Shown piece by piece: positions 34,515 to 43,224 of a DNA stretch of 64,000 bases. Each line of letters opens with the position of its first letter. Position 1 is the stretch's first letter. Origin of the DNA: Phaeobacter italicus (lineage in GTDB: Bacteria > Pseudomonadota > Alphaproteobacteria > Rhodobacterales > Rhodobacteraceae); the NCBI RefSeq assembly GCF_001258055.1, contig NZ_CVRM01000036.1, positions 1 to 64,000 on the forward strand. The letters are read 5' to 3'. Below the pieces are notes generated by a model that was given only the letters and a program-made list of their open reading frames with translations, had not been told where the DNA came from and ran no database searches. The position numbers and the translations under genes were made by a program.

Positions 34515-35775
34515 ATCCGGTCCGCTCGTCTCTGTGGTGATGGCGAACCGCAATGGGGCCGCTTACATCGGGCTCGCGATTTCGGCGGTACTTGCACAGA
34601 CGTTGAGCGATCTGGAGCTGATCGTTGTCGATGATGCCTCAGAAGACAACAGTTGGGAGATCATCCAAGGGTTTGCAGCCCAGGACAAGCGGGTTCGAAC
34701 ATTGCGGCGCACCTCGGTGGGTGGCCCGGCTGCTGCGCGAAATGAGGCACTGGCGATAGCGACAGGGGAATGGGTGGCGATCTGCGACAGCGATGACAGT
34801 CAGCATCCAAGTCGTTTGCAGCTGATGCTGGCGTCTGCCCTGAAACTGCAGGCCGATTTCGTTGCCGATGATCTCATCCTGTTTTCAGACCGGCCAATGG
34901 TGCGGGGCGAGACGATCCTCGGACAACATGCGCCAGCAGAGCCGCGACGATTGGGTGTTAACGATATCGTCTTGAGCGGCGTGGAGCGATCCGGCCTGCG
35001 ACACGTCGGTTATCTGAAGCCTCTCATTCGTCGCGATGCCCTGCAAAAATTGGAGTATGACAGCGCGCTCCGTGTTGGAGAGGATTACGACCTGTATCTG
35101 CGGTTGGTGCTGTCCGGTGCAAAGATGTGGGTGTTGCCGATGGCGGCCTATCTCTACCGGCGCCATGCGGGATCGGTGTCTTATCGCAACGTGCCTGCGG
35201 ATCTGACGGCGCAGATGGATGCCCTCAGGCGGATTGCACAAGATATCAACGCCCCGCAGATCGACACCGCTCTGCGCAGGCGGCTGCGATCCCTGAAACG
35301 GCGTCACGCGCAGCTGGTGCTGGCGCGTGAGGTGCGAGCGGGGCGCTGGTTGCGGGCTGTCTGGCTTACGCTGGGCCGGCCGGATCACCTGGTCTGGTTC
35401 GGTGCGGTTGTGCGAAATCGCGCAGGCTTGCGGCTGCAGGCTGCTGTCTCGCGGTTTTTGCGCCGACCGGTGGTTTGGCATCTGGGGGAGGGCGCCGGAG
35501 CGCTGCCTGTTCCGCGCCGATCCGACGGTTCACTGGATTTGAGCCATTCTGCGGCGGGGTTCTGGTCCAAGCTTGCAGCGGCCGCCTCTCGCCGCGTCGT
35601 GCGGCTGCGCATAAGCGGCACCATCGGGCAGTCAGCGGCTTGGATGGTGCCCGCAGCCCAAGCCACTGTGACTGGATCGACAGCGCAAGACGCGTTACCC
35701 ATTGTAGCAGATCCCGCTTTGGCAGCGTCTGAGGCGAAAGGGACAAGCCCGAGCAGCAAAGGGGCAGCACAATGA
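34507..35775 (+). CDS. Family 2 glycosyltransferase, tandem copy 2
   Basis: This is the paralogue of the preceding gene: PLVSVVMANRNGAAYIGLAISAVLAQ, VVDDASEDNSWE, ICDSDDSQHPSRL and RVGEDYDLYLRLVLSGAKMWVLP align directly, as does the C-terminal SAAWMVPAAQ. It probably adds a different sugar to the repeat unit. The start chosen is the ATG overlapping the end of copy 1 by eight bases; ATG at 34495 is possible. The stop overlaps the polymerase gene as ATGA. Confidence 0.87.
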   Translation: MDRSGPLVSVVMANRNGAAYIGLAISAVLAQTLSDLELIVVDDASEDNSWEIIQGFAAQDKRVRTLRRTSVGGPAAARNEALAIATGEWVAICDSDDSQHPSRLQLMLASALKLQADFVADDLILFSDRPMVRGETILGQHAPAEPRRLGVNDIVLSGVERSGLRHVGYLKPLIRRDALQKLEYDSALRVGEDYDLYLRLVLSGAKMWVLPMAAYLYRRHAGSVSYRNVPADLTAQMDALRRIAQDINAPQIDTALRRRLRSLKRRHAQLVLAREVRAGRWLRAVWLTLGRPDHLVWFGAVVRNRAGLRLQAAVSRFLRRPVVWHLGEGAGALPVPRRSDGSLDLSHSAAGFWSKLAAAASRRVVRLRISGTIGQSAAWMVPAAQATVTGSTAQDALPIVADPALAASEAKGTSPSSKGAAQ

Positions 35776-37061
35776 CCATGACAGCGGATGCCGACCCGCC
35801 TCGACCTCAGGGGGAGAACGCATCGAAAACCAGCTTGCGGCGCAATCGCGGCGGGTTCTGGTTGACCCGTGGGCAGATCCACATGGGGTATCTGATCCTT
35901 GCGGCGATGTCAGGAACCGGTGTTGTGTACCGCCTCGGGTTTCAATCTCCGGGCTGGATGGCGCTTTATGCGCTGACAGTGCTGTGGTTTCTGCGGGACT
36001 GGCGACAGAGCGCCAAGATCATATGGCAGGCCTGGCCGGTGCTGCTGCCCTGTTTGGTTGCGATGGCGTCAACCCTGTGGAGCGTCAACCCACCGGTTAC
36101 GGCATATCGTAGTTTTCAGCTGACGATGACGACGTTGATTGCGATCCGGATTGCGTCTGCCATTCCGGCGCATCGGACAATGATTGTCGTCAGCCTGACC
36201 TCTGCGATTGGTGTGGTGTTTTCCTACCTGAACTCGGTCGTGACCTTTCTTGCGCCGGCCTACCACCCCAATGGCGCGTTGAAAGGCATCTACATGCACA
36301 AGAACTCGCTGGCGAAGGCGACCGTGAACGCGGCGCATGGGCTGGTGAGCCTTGGTTTCTATTGGCGCATGGCTGTGGTCGGATTGGTGGGCGCGGCGCT
36401 GATGATCCCGGTCCTCGGCATGGCGCAATCGGCAGGGGCCTATGTGACTTTTGCCATCCTCGCAATCTACGTGCCGGTTCTCTACATCCGGCGCTGGGGG
36501 GGCACCGCACGGCGCGTGGCGTTGGTGTTTTCGCTGATGGTGCTGTTTCTGGTGCCGCTTGTGATTGTCCTGTCCGGAATAGATGCGCTGGGATTGCTGC
36601 TGGAAAAGCTGGGCAAGGACAGCACATTGACCGGGCGGACCGTGATCTGGGCTTTTGGTCTGGAGGAGATCGCAGAGGCCCCACTGGGTGGGGTTGGCTT
36701 TGGGGCGTTCTGGTCAGTTCCCTCATATGCGCGGCTATATATCGAAGCCTATGTGGATGAGGGGCTTTATTGGTTTCACAACAGCTATATCGAGCTGATG
36801 GTCGGCAATGGGCTGTTGGGTGCTGTCACCTTTTTCGGCTTGCTGATTGGCGTCGTGATCCGTTGCTTTCAGTGGTATCTGCAGGATGGCAGTGTCACAG
36901 CCGGGTATTTCCTGTTCTACATTCTGATCAATCTGGTCGCAGCCCTGTCGGACAACGTCATCTACAATGAGCATTCGATCCGCCACATGCTGATCGCGAT
37001 GGCGTGGATCTATGCCGGTCGTGCGCTGGGGCGATGGACGGACGTGCCGCGCAGTGGCTAG
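35772..37061 (+). CDS. Exopolysaccharide polymerase, O-antigen ligase family (ExoQ-like)
   Basis: This is a polytopic membrane protein of 429 residues with about ten to twelve hydrophobic helices. The Wzy/ligase hallmark GKDSTLTGRTVIWAFGLEEI near residue 285 is followed by the large periplasmic loop GVGFGAFW ... WFHNSYIELMVGNGLLG, in which the conserved H-N-S-Y motif is seen. This pattern is that of ExoQ-type polymerases, which link repeat units in the Wzx/Wzy route. YMHKNSLAKA near residue 175 is also typical. It ends the GT2-GT2 operon and converges with a sulfotransferase-like gene eight bases away. Confidence 0.85.
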   Translation: MTMTADADPPRPQGENASKTSLRRNRGGFWLTRGQIHMGYLILAAMSGTGVVYRLGFQSPGWMALYALTVLWFLRDWRQSAKIIWQAWPVLLPCLVAMASTLWSVNPPVTAYRSFQLTMTTLIAIRIASAIPAHRTMIVVSLTSAIGVVFSYLNSVVTFLAPAYHPNGALKGIYMHKNSLAKATVNAAHGLVSLGFYWRMAVVGLVGAALMIPVLGMAQSAGAYVTFAILAIYVPVLYIRRWGGTARRVALVFSLMVLFLVPLVIVLSGIDALGLLLEKLGKDSTLTGRTVIWAFGLEEIAEAPLGGVGFGAFWSVPSYARLYIEAYVDEGLYWFHNSYIELMVGNGLLGAVTFFGLLIGVVIRCFQWYLQDGSVTAGYFLFYILINLVAALSDNVIYNEHSIRHMLIAMAWIYAGRALGRWTDVPRSG

Positions 37062-37068
37062 GGGCAAC

Positions 37069-37818
37069 TCACAACGGCAAACCCATCGCAGCCTCAAGCG
37101 CCGGATCAAGCTGGCTGGCTATCCAGCTGCGATCTTCTGCGCTGATGAGACTACCGGGAGTTTTGGGCTTTACGTTGCGATCCGACCATGACCAGCCGAA
37201 ATGCCCCTTTGGCACCTTCAAATCCGGGTGTGGGGGCACCGGGCTGATCTCGGCCAGACGTGCGATGATGGTTTCAGGGGATGTGCTGACCTCATCATGG
37301 GTGGTGAAAACCACCTTTGCGCCCCGCAGAGGAAGGGACAGCAGCGCTTCGGCCTTGGCGCGCCGCAGATCTAGGAGGTTGGCAAAGGGTCTCCCCGTGA
37401 TGGGATGCAGATCCTGATTGAGCGGCTGGTTTTCCGCCGGGCTGGATCGGGGCAGGTCGAACCACTGTGGTACGTCGACGATGCTTTGCCATTCGGAGCG
37501 TATAAAGTCGGAAAATGCCAGGGCTCTCAGCTCTGGTCGGCTATGCCAGGGTTTGCCGTACATGCTTTCGAGCCAACCATAGGGTTCGCGAAAAATGACG
37601 ACAAAGACGACATCTGATGGGGCAGCGATGAAATTCGGGAAAGCGTGTTTCCACATCTCATATCGCGGTCGCGCATGGGTGAAATTCTGCAGGATCAGCT
37701 GATCCAGAAAATTGGTGCCAGAGCATCGCTCTCCCAGAACCTGATAGTTCAGGACCGGAAGCCCGATTGCACGGCGGGCCAGATTTCGGGATTTCCGAAC
37801 GAGAGAGGAAACCTGCAT
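37069..37818 (-). CDS. Sulfotransferase-like P-loop protein
   Basis: The 249-residue protein has a sulfotransferase-like phosphate loop LGERCSGTNFLDQLILQNF near residue 29 and a 3'-phosphate-type motif VVIFREPYGWLESMYGKPWH near 75. It is only weakly like the sulfotransferase at 32.2 kb and belongs to a different subgroup. It starts 12 bases after the ExoP-like gene in the same direction, so it is part of that operon and probably modifies the same polymer. Other group transfers cannot be excluded. Confidence 0.65.
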   Translation of the reverse strand: MQVSSLVRKSRNLARRAIGLPVLNYQVLGERCSGTNFLDQLILQNFTHARPRYEMWKHAFPNFIAAPSDVVFVVIFREPYGWLESMYGKPWHSRPELRALAFSDFIRSEWQSIVDVPQWFDLPRSSPAENQPLNQDLHPITGRPFANLLDLRRAKAEALLSLPLRGAKVVFTTHDEVSTSPETIIARLAEISPVPPHPDLKVPKGHFGWSWSDRNVKPKTPGSLISAEDRSWIASQLDPALEAAMGLPL

Positions 37819-37830
37819 GATGCCTGCCCG

Positions 37831-39909
37831 TCAGCCGCGATAGTAGTTGTCGTGAGACCGTCGCGCCGGGCCGTAGAGCGGTTTGCGCCCGGCCTTGACC
37901 TTGGTCAGGACAATGCCATCGGGGCTGCGCCCACCTTGTTCCAACTGGCGCAGGGCATCGGCAAAGACCGATTGGCGTGTGGTGTTCCACTGGGCGAGTA
38001 GGATCAGGAGATCAGCGTGGCGGCCAATGATCCGCGCGTCGGGCACCACCGAGATGGGCGGTGTGTCGATCACGATAACATCCCAATGGTTGCGAACCTC
38101 TGCCAACAGATCCGGCAGACCCCCCTGGCTGAGCAGGTCTGCAGCACTCCCGCTGACGGTGCCTGCAGGCAGAATATCCACCTGACCCAATGCTCCGGGC
38201 AGGATGGCGTCAGCCAATGCGACCTTGCCGGACAGAACATCCGACAGACCCGGATGCTGATTGCCGTTGGCGAGCGGGTTGGACAGATAGTGGCGGCGGA
38301 TGTCACCGTCGATCAGCAAGACCGATTTGCCGATTTGCGCAATGTTATGCGCCATCGCGGCGGACAGTGTCGATTTTCCATCCCCGCTCTCGGCAGAGGT
38401 AAAGACGACCACCTGAGGCGGGACATCGTCGCGAGCCATCAAAAGAGAGGTGCGCAGGTTGCGAATGGCCTCACCGTCGCGGGTTTGCGGGCCAAGGGCG
38501 GCAGCATCCTCGGGGCGGACCTTTTGGGTGAACTGATCAAGCACGGCGATCACCGGCACAGATGTGATGTTGGCAATCTGGCTGGCCGAATGCAGGCGGG
38601 CGCGGGTCAGTTGCAACGCAACAACCAGAACCGTGCCAATGAACCCGCCAAAAAACACCGAAAGGATCAGGATACGGCTCTTTTGGGGGAGGGCGGGCCT
38701 GTCTGGTGGGAAAGCCCGCGAGATCACCCGGCTGTCGGCGCGTTGCAGCCCCACCTGCATGGAGGTTTCTCGCAAACGGTTCTGGAAGTTTTCAAACAGC
38801 AGGCGGCTGGATTCCGCATCGCGCTCTGCCTGAACGATTTCAGTCAGCGCATCGCTTTGTGTGGCGATGGTGATCTCAAGCTCGGCCATTGAGGTGCGGA
38901 TGGCCTGTTCCTTGGCCTCGGCCTCGCGCAGATCACGGGCGGCCTGAGCAAGAACCGCACGCCAGCCAGTCTGCGGATCGCTGGCGCGGCTCATCAATGC
39001 GCCATAGCCAAAACGACGGGCTGCGGCGCGTTGATCTGCTTCTGTTTGAACGGCGCTCAGTTCCGCCTGGGCAGAGGCGCGGGACGCGACCTCTTCGCTG
39101 CGTTCAGAAAGCGCGCTGCGCAGGGAAATCAGCCGGTTTTCCAATCCGATCAGCTGGGCAGGGCTGGTTACGTCTGCCTGGGCCCGAATTTCTGCAACGC
39201 GCCGTTCGTTTTTTTCCAACTGCCCGCGCAGTTCAGTCACCCGTTCAGCCAGCCAGCCGGTCGCCTGTGCGGTCACATCGAGTTTTACGGCCACCTGGTT
39301 TTCGACATAGATATCTGCAAATGCATTGGCGATTTCGGCAGCCTTGAACGGATTTTCGCTAAGAACCCAGATCGAGAAAATATAGGTGTCGGGGATGTTC
39401 ACCACCTCGACATTCGACAAAAGCGTCTGGATCACCTTTTCACGCAGGAATGCGGGATCGGGGTCGCCGGTTATCTGATAGATCTCCATTCCGAGGATCG
39501 TCTTGATCGCGTTCTTCAGGCTCTGGACTGGATCAAATCCGGGATCACGGAGCAACATGTTGAATTCAGGATCCGCAACCAGATTGAGCCGGTCAACAAC
39601 CTGGCCGCCCAGCTCGCGGCCGCCGAGAATATGGACTTCGGTTCGGATCACCTCGTCCGTTGCTGACAAGCTGCTGACAACGCTTTCGATGTCGACGACC
39701 TTTTCATCCCGCGGATCAAGCACCAGCTGCACTTCGGCTCCGTACAGGGGGACCGCAGCGATGAAGCCGCGCCAGACGCCAAAGGCGAGACCCAAAAGAA
39801 CACAGAGCAGGATCAGCAGGCGGCCGCGCCAGATGATCGCGAAAATCGCACCGAGATCGAGCACTTCTTGCCCGTCATCAGCGGCAAAGGACGTCTTTGG
39901 CGTAGACAC
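37831..39909 (-). CDS. Polysaccharide co-polymerase/tyrosine autokinase (ExoP/Wzc-like)
   Basis: The protein controls polymer length and export. An N-terminal Wzz domain is bracketed by membrane helices at about 30-50 (ILLCVLLGLAFGVW) and about 430-450 (ILILSVFFGGFIGTVLVVAL), with a long coiled-coil periplasmic part between. The C-terminal BY-kinase has Walker A SAESGDGKSTLSAA, Walker A' VLLIDGDIRR and Walker B DVIVIDTPP. The tail is short, with only a few tyrosines (one in KPLYG and NYYRG at the end) instead of a long cluster. GTG 39909 was taken as start because the next 35 codons upstream lack family likeness. It is divergent from the exoA-like gene. Confidence 0.88.
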   Translation of the reverse strand: MSTPKTSFAADDGQEVLDLGAIFAIIWRGRLLILLCVLLGLAFGVWRGFIAAVPLYGAEVQLVLDPRDEKVVDIESVVSSLSATDEVIRTEVHILGGRELGGQVVDRLNLVADPEFNMLLRDPGFDPVQSLKNAIKTILGMEIYQITGDPDPAFLREKVIQTLLSNVEVVNIPDTYIFSIWVLSENPFKAAEIANAFADIYVENQVAVKLDVTAQATGWLAERVTELRGQLEKNERRVAEIRAQADVTSPAQLIGLENRLISLRSALSERSEEVASRASAQAELSAVQTEADQRAAARRFGYGALMSRASDPQTGWRAVLAQAARDLREAEAKEQAIRTSMAELEITIATQSDALTEIVQAERDAESSRLLFENFQNRLRETSMQVGLQRADSRVISRAFPPDRPALPQKSRILILSVFFGGFIGTVLVVALQLTRARLHSASQIANITSVPVIAVLDQFTQKVRPEDAAALGPQTRDGEAIRNLRTSLLMARDDVPPQVVVFTSAESGDGKSTLSAAMAHNIAQIGKSVLLIDGDIRRHYLSNPLANGNQHPGLSDVLSGKVALADAILPGALGQVDILPAGTVSGSAADLLSQGGLPDLLAEVRNHWDVIVIDTPPISVVPDARIIGRHADLLILLAQWNTTRQSVFADALRQLEQGGRSPDGIVLTKVKAGRKPLYGPARRSHDNYYRG

Positions 39910-40076
39910 GTGGTTGACCCCATCGTTGTTGTTGCGCCCCCAACCCCCTTGCGCTGCACGATACCGCCTGGGGCCGGGTCTGGATTGTCCGGCCAGACTA
40001 CGCGCAAAAATCAATCTGTTCCAGCGTCCTCCGATCCGCTAGACAGGTTGTTAACACTTTGCAGGCCGATAAGAGC

Positions 40077-41132
40077 ATGAAGAAGAGCAGGCAAACAGGC
40101 GAGGTTGGTGCGCGTGACGTCACCGACGGGGCGCAGGCGCTGCGCATCCTGCTTGTGATCCCGACGCTGAATGAAGCCCAACACATTGTTGATTGTCTCG
40201 ACAGTCTTCTGTGCGATCCGTTGCTGCAAGATCCTGACCGGTGCAGCGTGGTCGTGGCCGATGGTGGCAGCACGGATGGCACGGTTGATCTGGTGACGGC
40301 CTATGCGGCTGGCGCGCCCTGTCCTGTGCATGTGATGCGCAATCCCGATCGCATCCAGTCGGCAGGCATCAATCGGGCTGTCGAACACTACGGAGATGGG
40401 TTTCACCTGCTGCTGCGGTGCGACGCGCATGCGCTGTATCCTCAGGCATTTGCCAGTGATCTGGTGGCGGCATTTCGGGACGGCAGGGAAAAGGCATCCG
40501 TCGTGGTCCCGATGGTATCGACCGGACGCACGCCATTTGGCCAAGCGGCAGCGTGGGTGGTGGATACCCCTGCGGGATCAGGCGGCTCTGCCCATCGGGG
40601 CGGTCGCCGTTCGGGATATGTGGATCATGGCCATCACGCGCTGATGGATCTGACCTGTTTTCGCAAGGTGGGGGGATATGATCCCGACTTTAGTCACAAC
40701 GAAGATGCAGAGCTCGATTGGCGGCTTTCTCAGGCTGGCGGCCGCATCTGGCTGGCGGGGGATGTGCGGCTTGGCTATATCATGCGAGATACCCTTGGCG
40801 CGCTATCACGCCAATACCGCAACTATGGGGCAGGGCGGGCACGGACCATTCTGAAGCATGGAATGCGCCCCCGGCTGCGGCAGCTGATCCCCGTCTTGAA
40901 TTTCGTGGTCTGTGTGCTGGCTGTCCTGATTTCACCACTTTTTCCAGTCACGCTGTTTTGGCCTGTTGCCTATCTTGTGGCGCTCGCGGCCATCAGCGGT
41001 CTTGGAGTGCGAAAGCTGGGTGGAAAGGGCGCCTGGGCCGGCGTGGCCTTGTTTGCGATGCACATGAGTTGGGCGGTCGGATTTTTGGGAATGACACTGC
41101 GCCATTTCTGGCGGGGAATAGGAAAAGGCTGA
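40077..41132 (+). CDS. exoA: Family 2 glycosyltransferase, ExoA-like
   Basis: ExoA-type enzymes add a sugar (glucose in rhizobial succinoglycan) to the lipid-linked repeat unit. Recognisable features are LLVIPTLNEAQHIVDCLDSLL, VVADGGSTDGT, RCDAHALYPQAFA, GSGGSAHRGGRRSGYVDHGHHALMDL and GGYDPDFSHNEDAELDWRLSQAGG, followed by three C-terminal hydrophobic helices. The ATG at 40077 was preferred to TTG 40059. It is the first gene of a three-gene operon divergent from the ExoP-like kinase. Confidence 0.88.
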   Translation: MKKSRQTGEVGARDVTDGAQALRILLVIPTLNEAQHIVDCLDSLLCDPLLQDPDRCSVVVADGGSTDGTVDLVTAYAAGAPCPVHVMRNPDRIQSAGINRAVEHYGDGFHLLLRCDAHALYPQAFASDLVAAFRDGREKASVVVPMVSTGRTPFGQAAAWVVDTPAGSGGSAHRGGRRSGYVDHGHHALMDLTCFRKVGGYDPDFSHNEDAELDWRLSQAGGRIWLAGDVRLGYIMRDTLGALSRQYRNYGAGRARTILKHGMRPRLRQLIPVLNFVVCVLAVLISPLFPVTLFWPVAYLVALAAISGLGVRKLGGKGAWAGVALFAMHMSWAVGFLGMTLRHFWRGIGKG

Positions 41133-41137
41133 AACTG

Positions 41138-42079
41138 ATGCAGCGGATCTCGGTCCTTCTTTGCACATATCGACGTCAGAGCGTGGTTGAGACACTTGCC
41201 TCGCTGGCCCGACTGCGCGCGCCTGAAGGGTGTTTCATCAACATCATCGTGGCGGATAACGACGCGCGCCCCAGCGCCGAACATCTGGTGCGGGAGGAAC
41301 CGGGCAGTTGGCCGGTGACCTATGTGCATGCGCCGGCGGCCAATATCTCTGTTGCGCGCAACGCCTGTCTGAGCATTGCACGTCAGCGTGGCTCTGACTG
41401 GATCGCCTTTATTGACGATGATGAGGTTGCGCCGGAGGATTGGCTTCTGCAGCTGATGGCTTGTGCGTTGGATGGGCAGGCCGATGTGGTGTCCGGCCCG
41501 ACCCTGACACGCTATCCGGCAGATGCGCCTGCATGGATGGTTGCGCAGGACTGGCACAGCAACTGGCCAGAGATCCGGCGCAGCGCGACGGGGCAGATCA
41601 GCCCGCGCCAGACCGCCCACAGCTGCAATGCGCTGGTCCGCTTTTGTGGCACACCTTGGAGCGACGTGGAGTTTGATCTGAAACGCGGCACCAGTGGTGG
41701 GGAGGATACGGCGTATTTCTTTGCACTCTCTGCCCGTGGCGCGACGTTTGCAGTCAACCCGGACGCGGTTGTCGAGGAGGATGTCTCAGCTGATCGGCTG
41801 ACATTGGCGTGGTTGGCCAGGCGGCGCTATCGCATGGGGCAAAGCTATGCCTCTGGGTCCAGTGGCTGGGCTGCCAAAAGTCGGCTTATTGTTCTTGCGC
41901 TTGCCAAGGTGATCTATTGCCTGTGTGCGGCCTTGATGAACGGGATGTCAGAGGGGCGGCGCAACTACTGGATTTTGCGCGGTCTCTTGCATGTGGGTGT
42001 CTTGTCGGGATGCGCCGCCCTGCCGCAGCCGCAGATCTACGGCCAGTCCAATCAGTCAATACGCGCGCCGGGGGAATAG
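41138..42079 (+). CDS. Family 2 glycosyltransferase, ExoM-like
   Basis: This GT-A enzyme of 313 residues starts RISVLLCTYRRQSVVETLASLARL, continues with NIIVADNDARPSAE, and has the metal-binding DWIAFIDDDEVAPEDWLLQL near residue 90. TSGGEDTAYFFALSARG is the likely acceptor-side motif. This layout recalls ExoM of succinoglycan synthesis. A hydrophobic C-terminal segment (LALAKVIYCLCAALMNGM) suggests membrane association. It starts five bases after the exoA-like stop; AAGG lies upstream of the ATG. Confidence 0.83.
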   Translation: MQRISVLLCTYRRQSVVETLASLARLRAPEGCFINIIVADNDARPSAEHLVREEPGSWPVTYVHAPAANISVARNACLSIARQRGSDWIAFIDDDEVAPEDWLLQLMACALDGQADVVSGPTLTRYPADAPAWMVAQDWHSNWPEIRRSATGQISPRQTAHSCNALVRFCGTPWSDVEFDLKRGTSGGEDTAYFFALSARGATFAVNPDAVVEEDVSADRLTLAWLARRRYRMGQSYASGSSGWAAKSRLIVLALAKVIYCLCAALMNGMSEGRRNYWILRGLLHVGVLSGCAALPQPQIYGQSNQSIRAPGE

Positions 42080-42081
42080 GT

Positions 42082-43224
42082 TTGGCGCGGATTGTCTGCT
42101 TTGGGTCTGATCTGACGGATGTTGCGCAACTGCGGCGTCTCAGCTCGTTTCACGAGCTGGGGCATGAGGTGATTTCGGTCACGTCCCGCAAAGGACCAAA
42201 GCCTGAGGTCGCGTGGCAGAATATTGATCTGGGGCAGATCGGCCAGCACGGTCTCATGAAGAGAGCTGCGCTCGCACTCAAAGCGGCGCTTGCAGATCCG
42301 CGGCTTGCGCCGATTGTGGCGTCCGCTGATGTTCTGGTTGCGCGCAATCTCGACATGCTGGCGTTGGCTTGCGTGGTGAAGAGGCGTAGCAAGAGCACAG
42401 CGCCAATCGCCTATGAGGTCCTGGATATTCACAGCCTGCTGGAAGGGGACGGCGCTAAATCCCGTCTGGCACGTCTGGCAGAGCGGCGCCTTTTGCAGAG
42501 CGTCAGTGCGTTGTGGCTCTCCTCTCCCGGGTTCCACCGAGGCTACTTCTCGAACCGGCAGGGGTATGACGGGCCTTGGCATCTGGTCGAAAACAAGCTG
42601 GTGCTGGTAGATGATGCCCGTCGCCCCGACCCCGTCGCCGACAGTCGAGATGCGGGGGTGATCCGTCTGGGCTGGATCGGCGCGATCCGCTGCCGCCCGA
42701 GTTTTGAGTTGCTACTGGAAACCGCAAAGCGGATGGGTGGCGCGGTGGAGCTGCATATTCATGGGCAGATCCACGACCACGTCCTGCCGGATTTTCACGA
42801 CCGAATAGCGGACGTGGCGCAGGTGGTGTTTCACGGCGCTTATGCCTATCCCGATGGTCTGGCGGCCTGTTACGGCTCTTGTGACGTGGTCTGGGCGCAG
42901 GATCTCTGGCAGGCGGGCGGGAATTCGGATTTGCTGCTGCCAAATCGGATCTATGAGGCAGGCTGGCACAATTGCCCGGTCATCGCGCTGTCAGGCACTG
43001 AAACCGGTCGCAAGATTGCGCAGACGGGGCAGGGGTGGACGATCGATGCTGCAACTCCTGACGCGCTGATTTCATGTCTGTCAGCGTTGGATCAACAGGC
43101 GATCAAAGCCTGTTCCCAAGCGATTGCGGCGATACCGGATGCGGTTTTTCGTCAGACAGAGGCCGATGTGACAGGTCTGCTTGGATCTGTGGGGATACCG
43201 GCGCGGTCGCACAGGGCTCCGTAA
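42082..43224 (+). CDS. Glycosyltransferase, ExoL-like
   Basis: The protein of 380 residues begins LARIVCFGSDLTDVAQLRRLSSFHELGHEVISVTSRKG, a GT-B-type N-terminal fold resembling ExoL of rhizobia. The second half has RLGWIGAIRCRPSFELLLETAKR and YGSCDVVWAQDLWQAGGNSDLLLPNRIYEAG, the usual donor-binding region of GT-B enzymes. The start is TTG right after GGGGGAATAGG, two bases past the previous stop. Its 3' end overlaps the convergent neighbour by 73 bp. Confidence 0.8.
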   Translation: MARIVCFGSDLTDVAQLRRLSSFHELGHEVISVTSRKGPKPEVAWQNIDLGQIGQHGLMKRAALALKAALADPRLAPIVASADVLVARNLDMLALACVVKRRSKSTAPIAYEVLDIHSLLEGDGAKSRLARLAERRLLQSVSALWLSSPGFHRGYFSNRQGYDGPWHLVENKLVLVDDARRPDPVADSRDAGVIRLGWIGAIRCRPSFELLLETAKRMGGAVELHIHGQIHDHVLPDFHDRIADVAQVVFHGAYAYPDGLAACYGSCDVVWAQDLWQAGGNSDLLLPNRIYEAGWHNCPVIALSGTETGRKIAQTGQGWTIDAATPDALISCLSALDQQAIKACSQAIAAIPDAVFRQTEADVTGLLGSVGIPARSHRAP

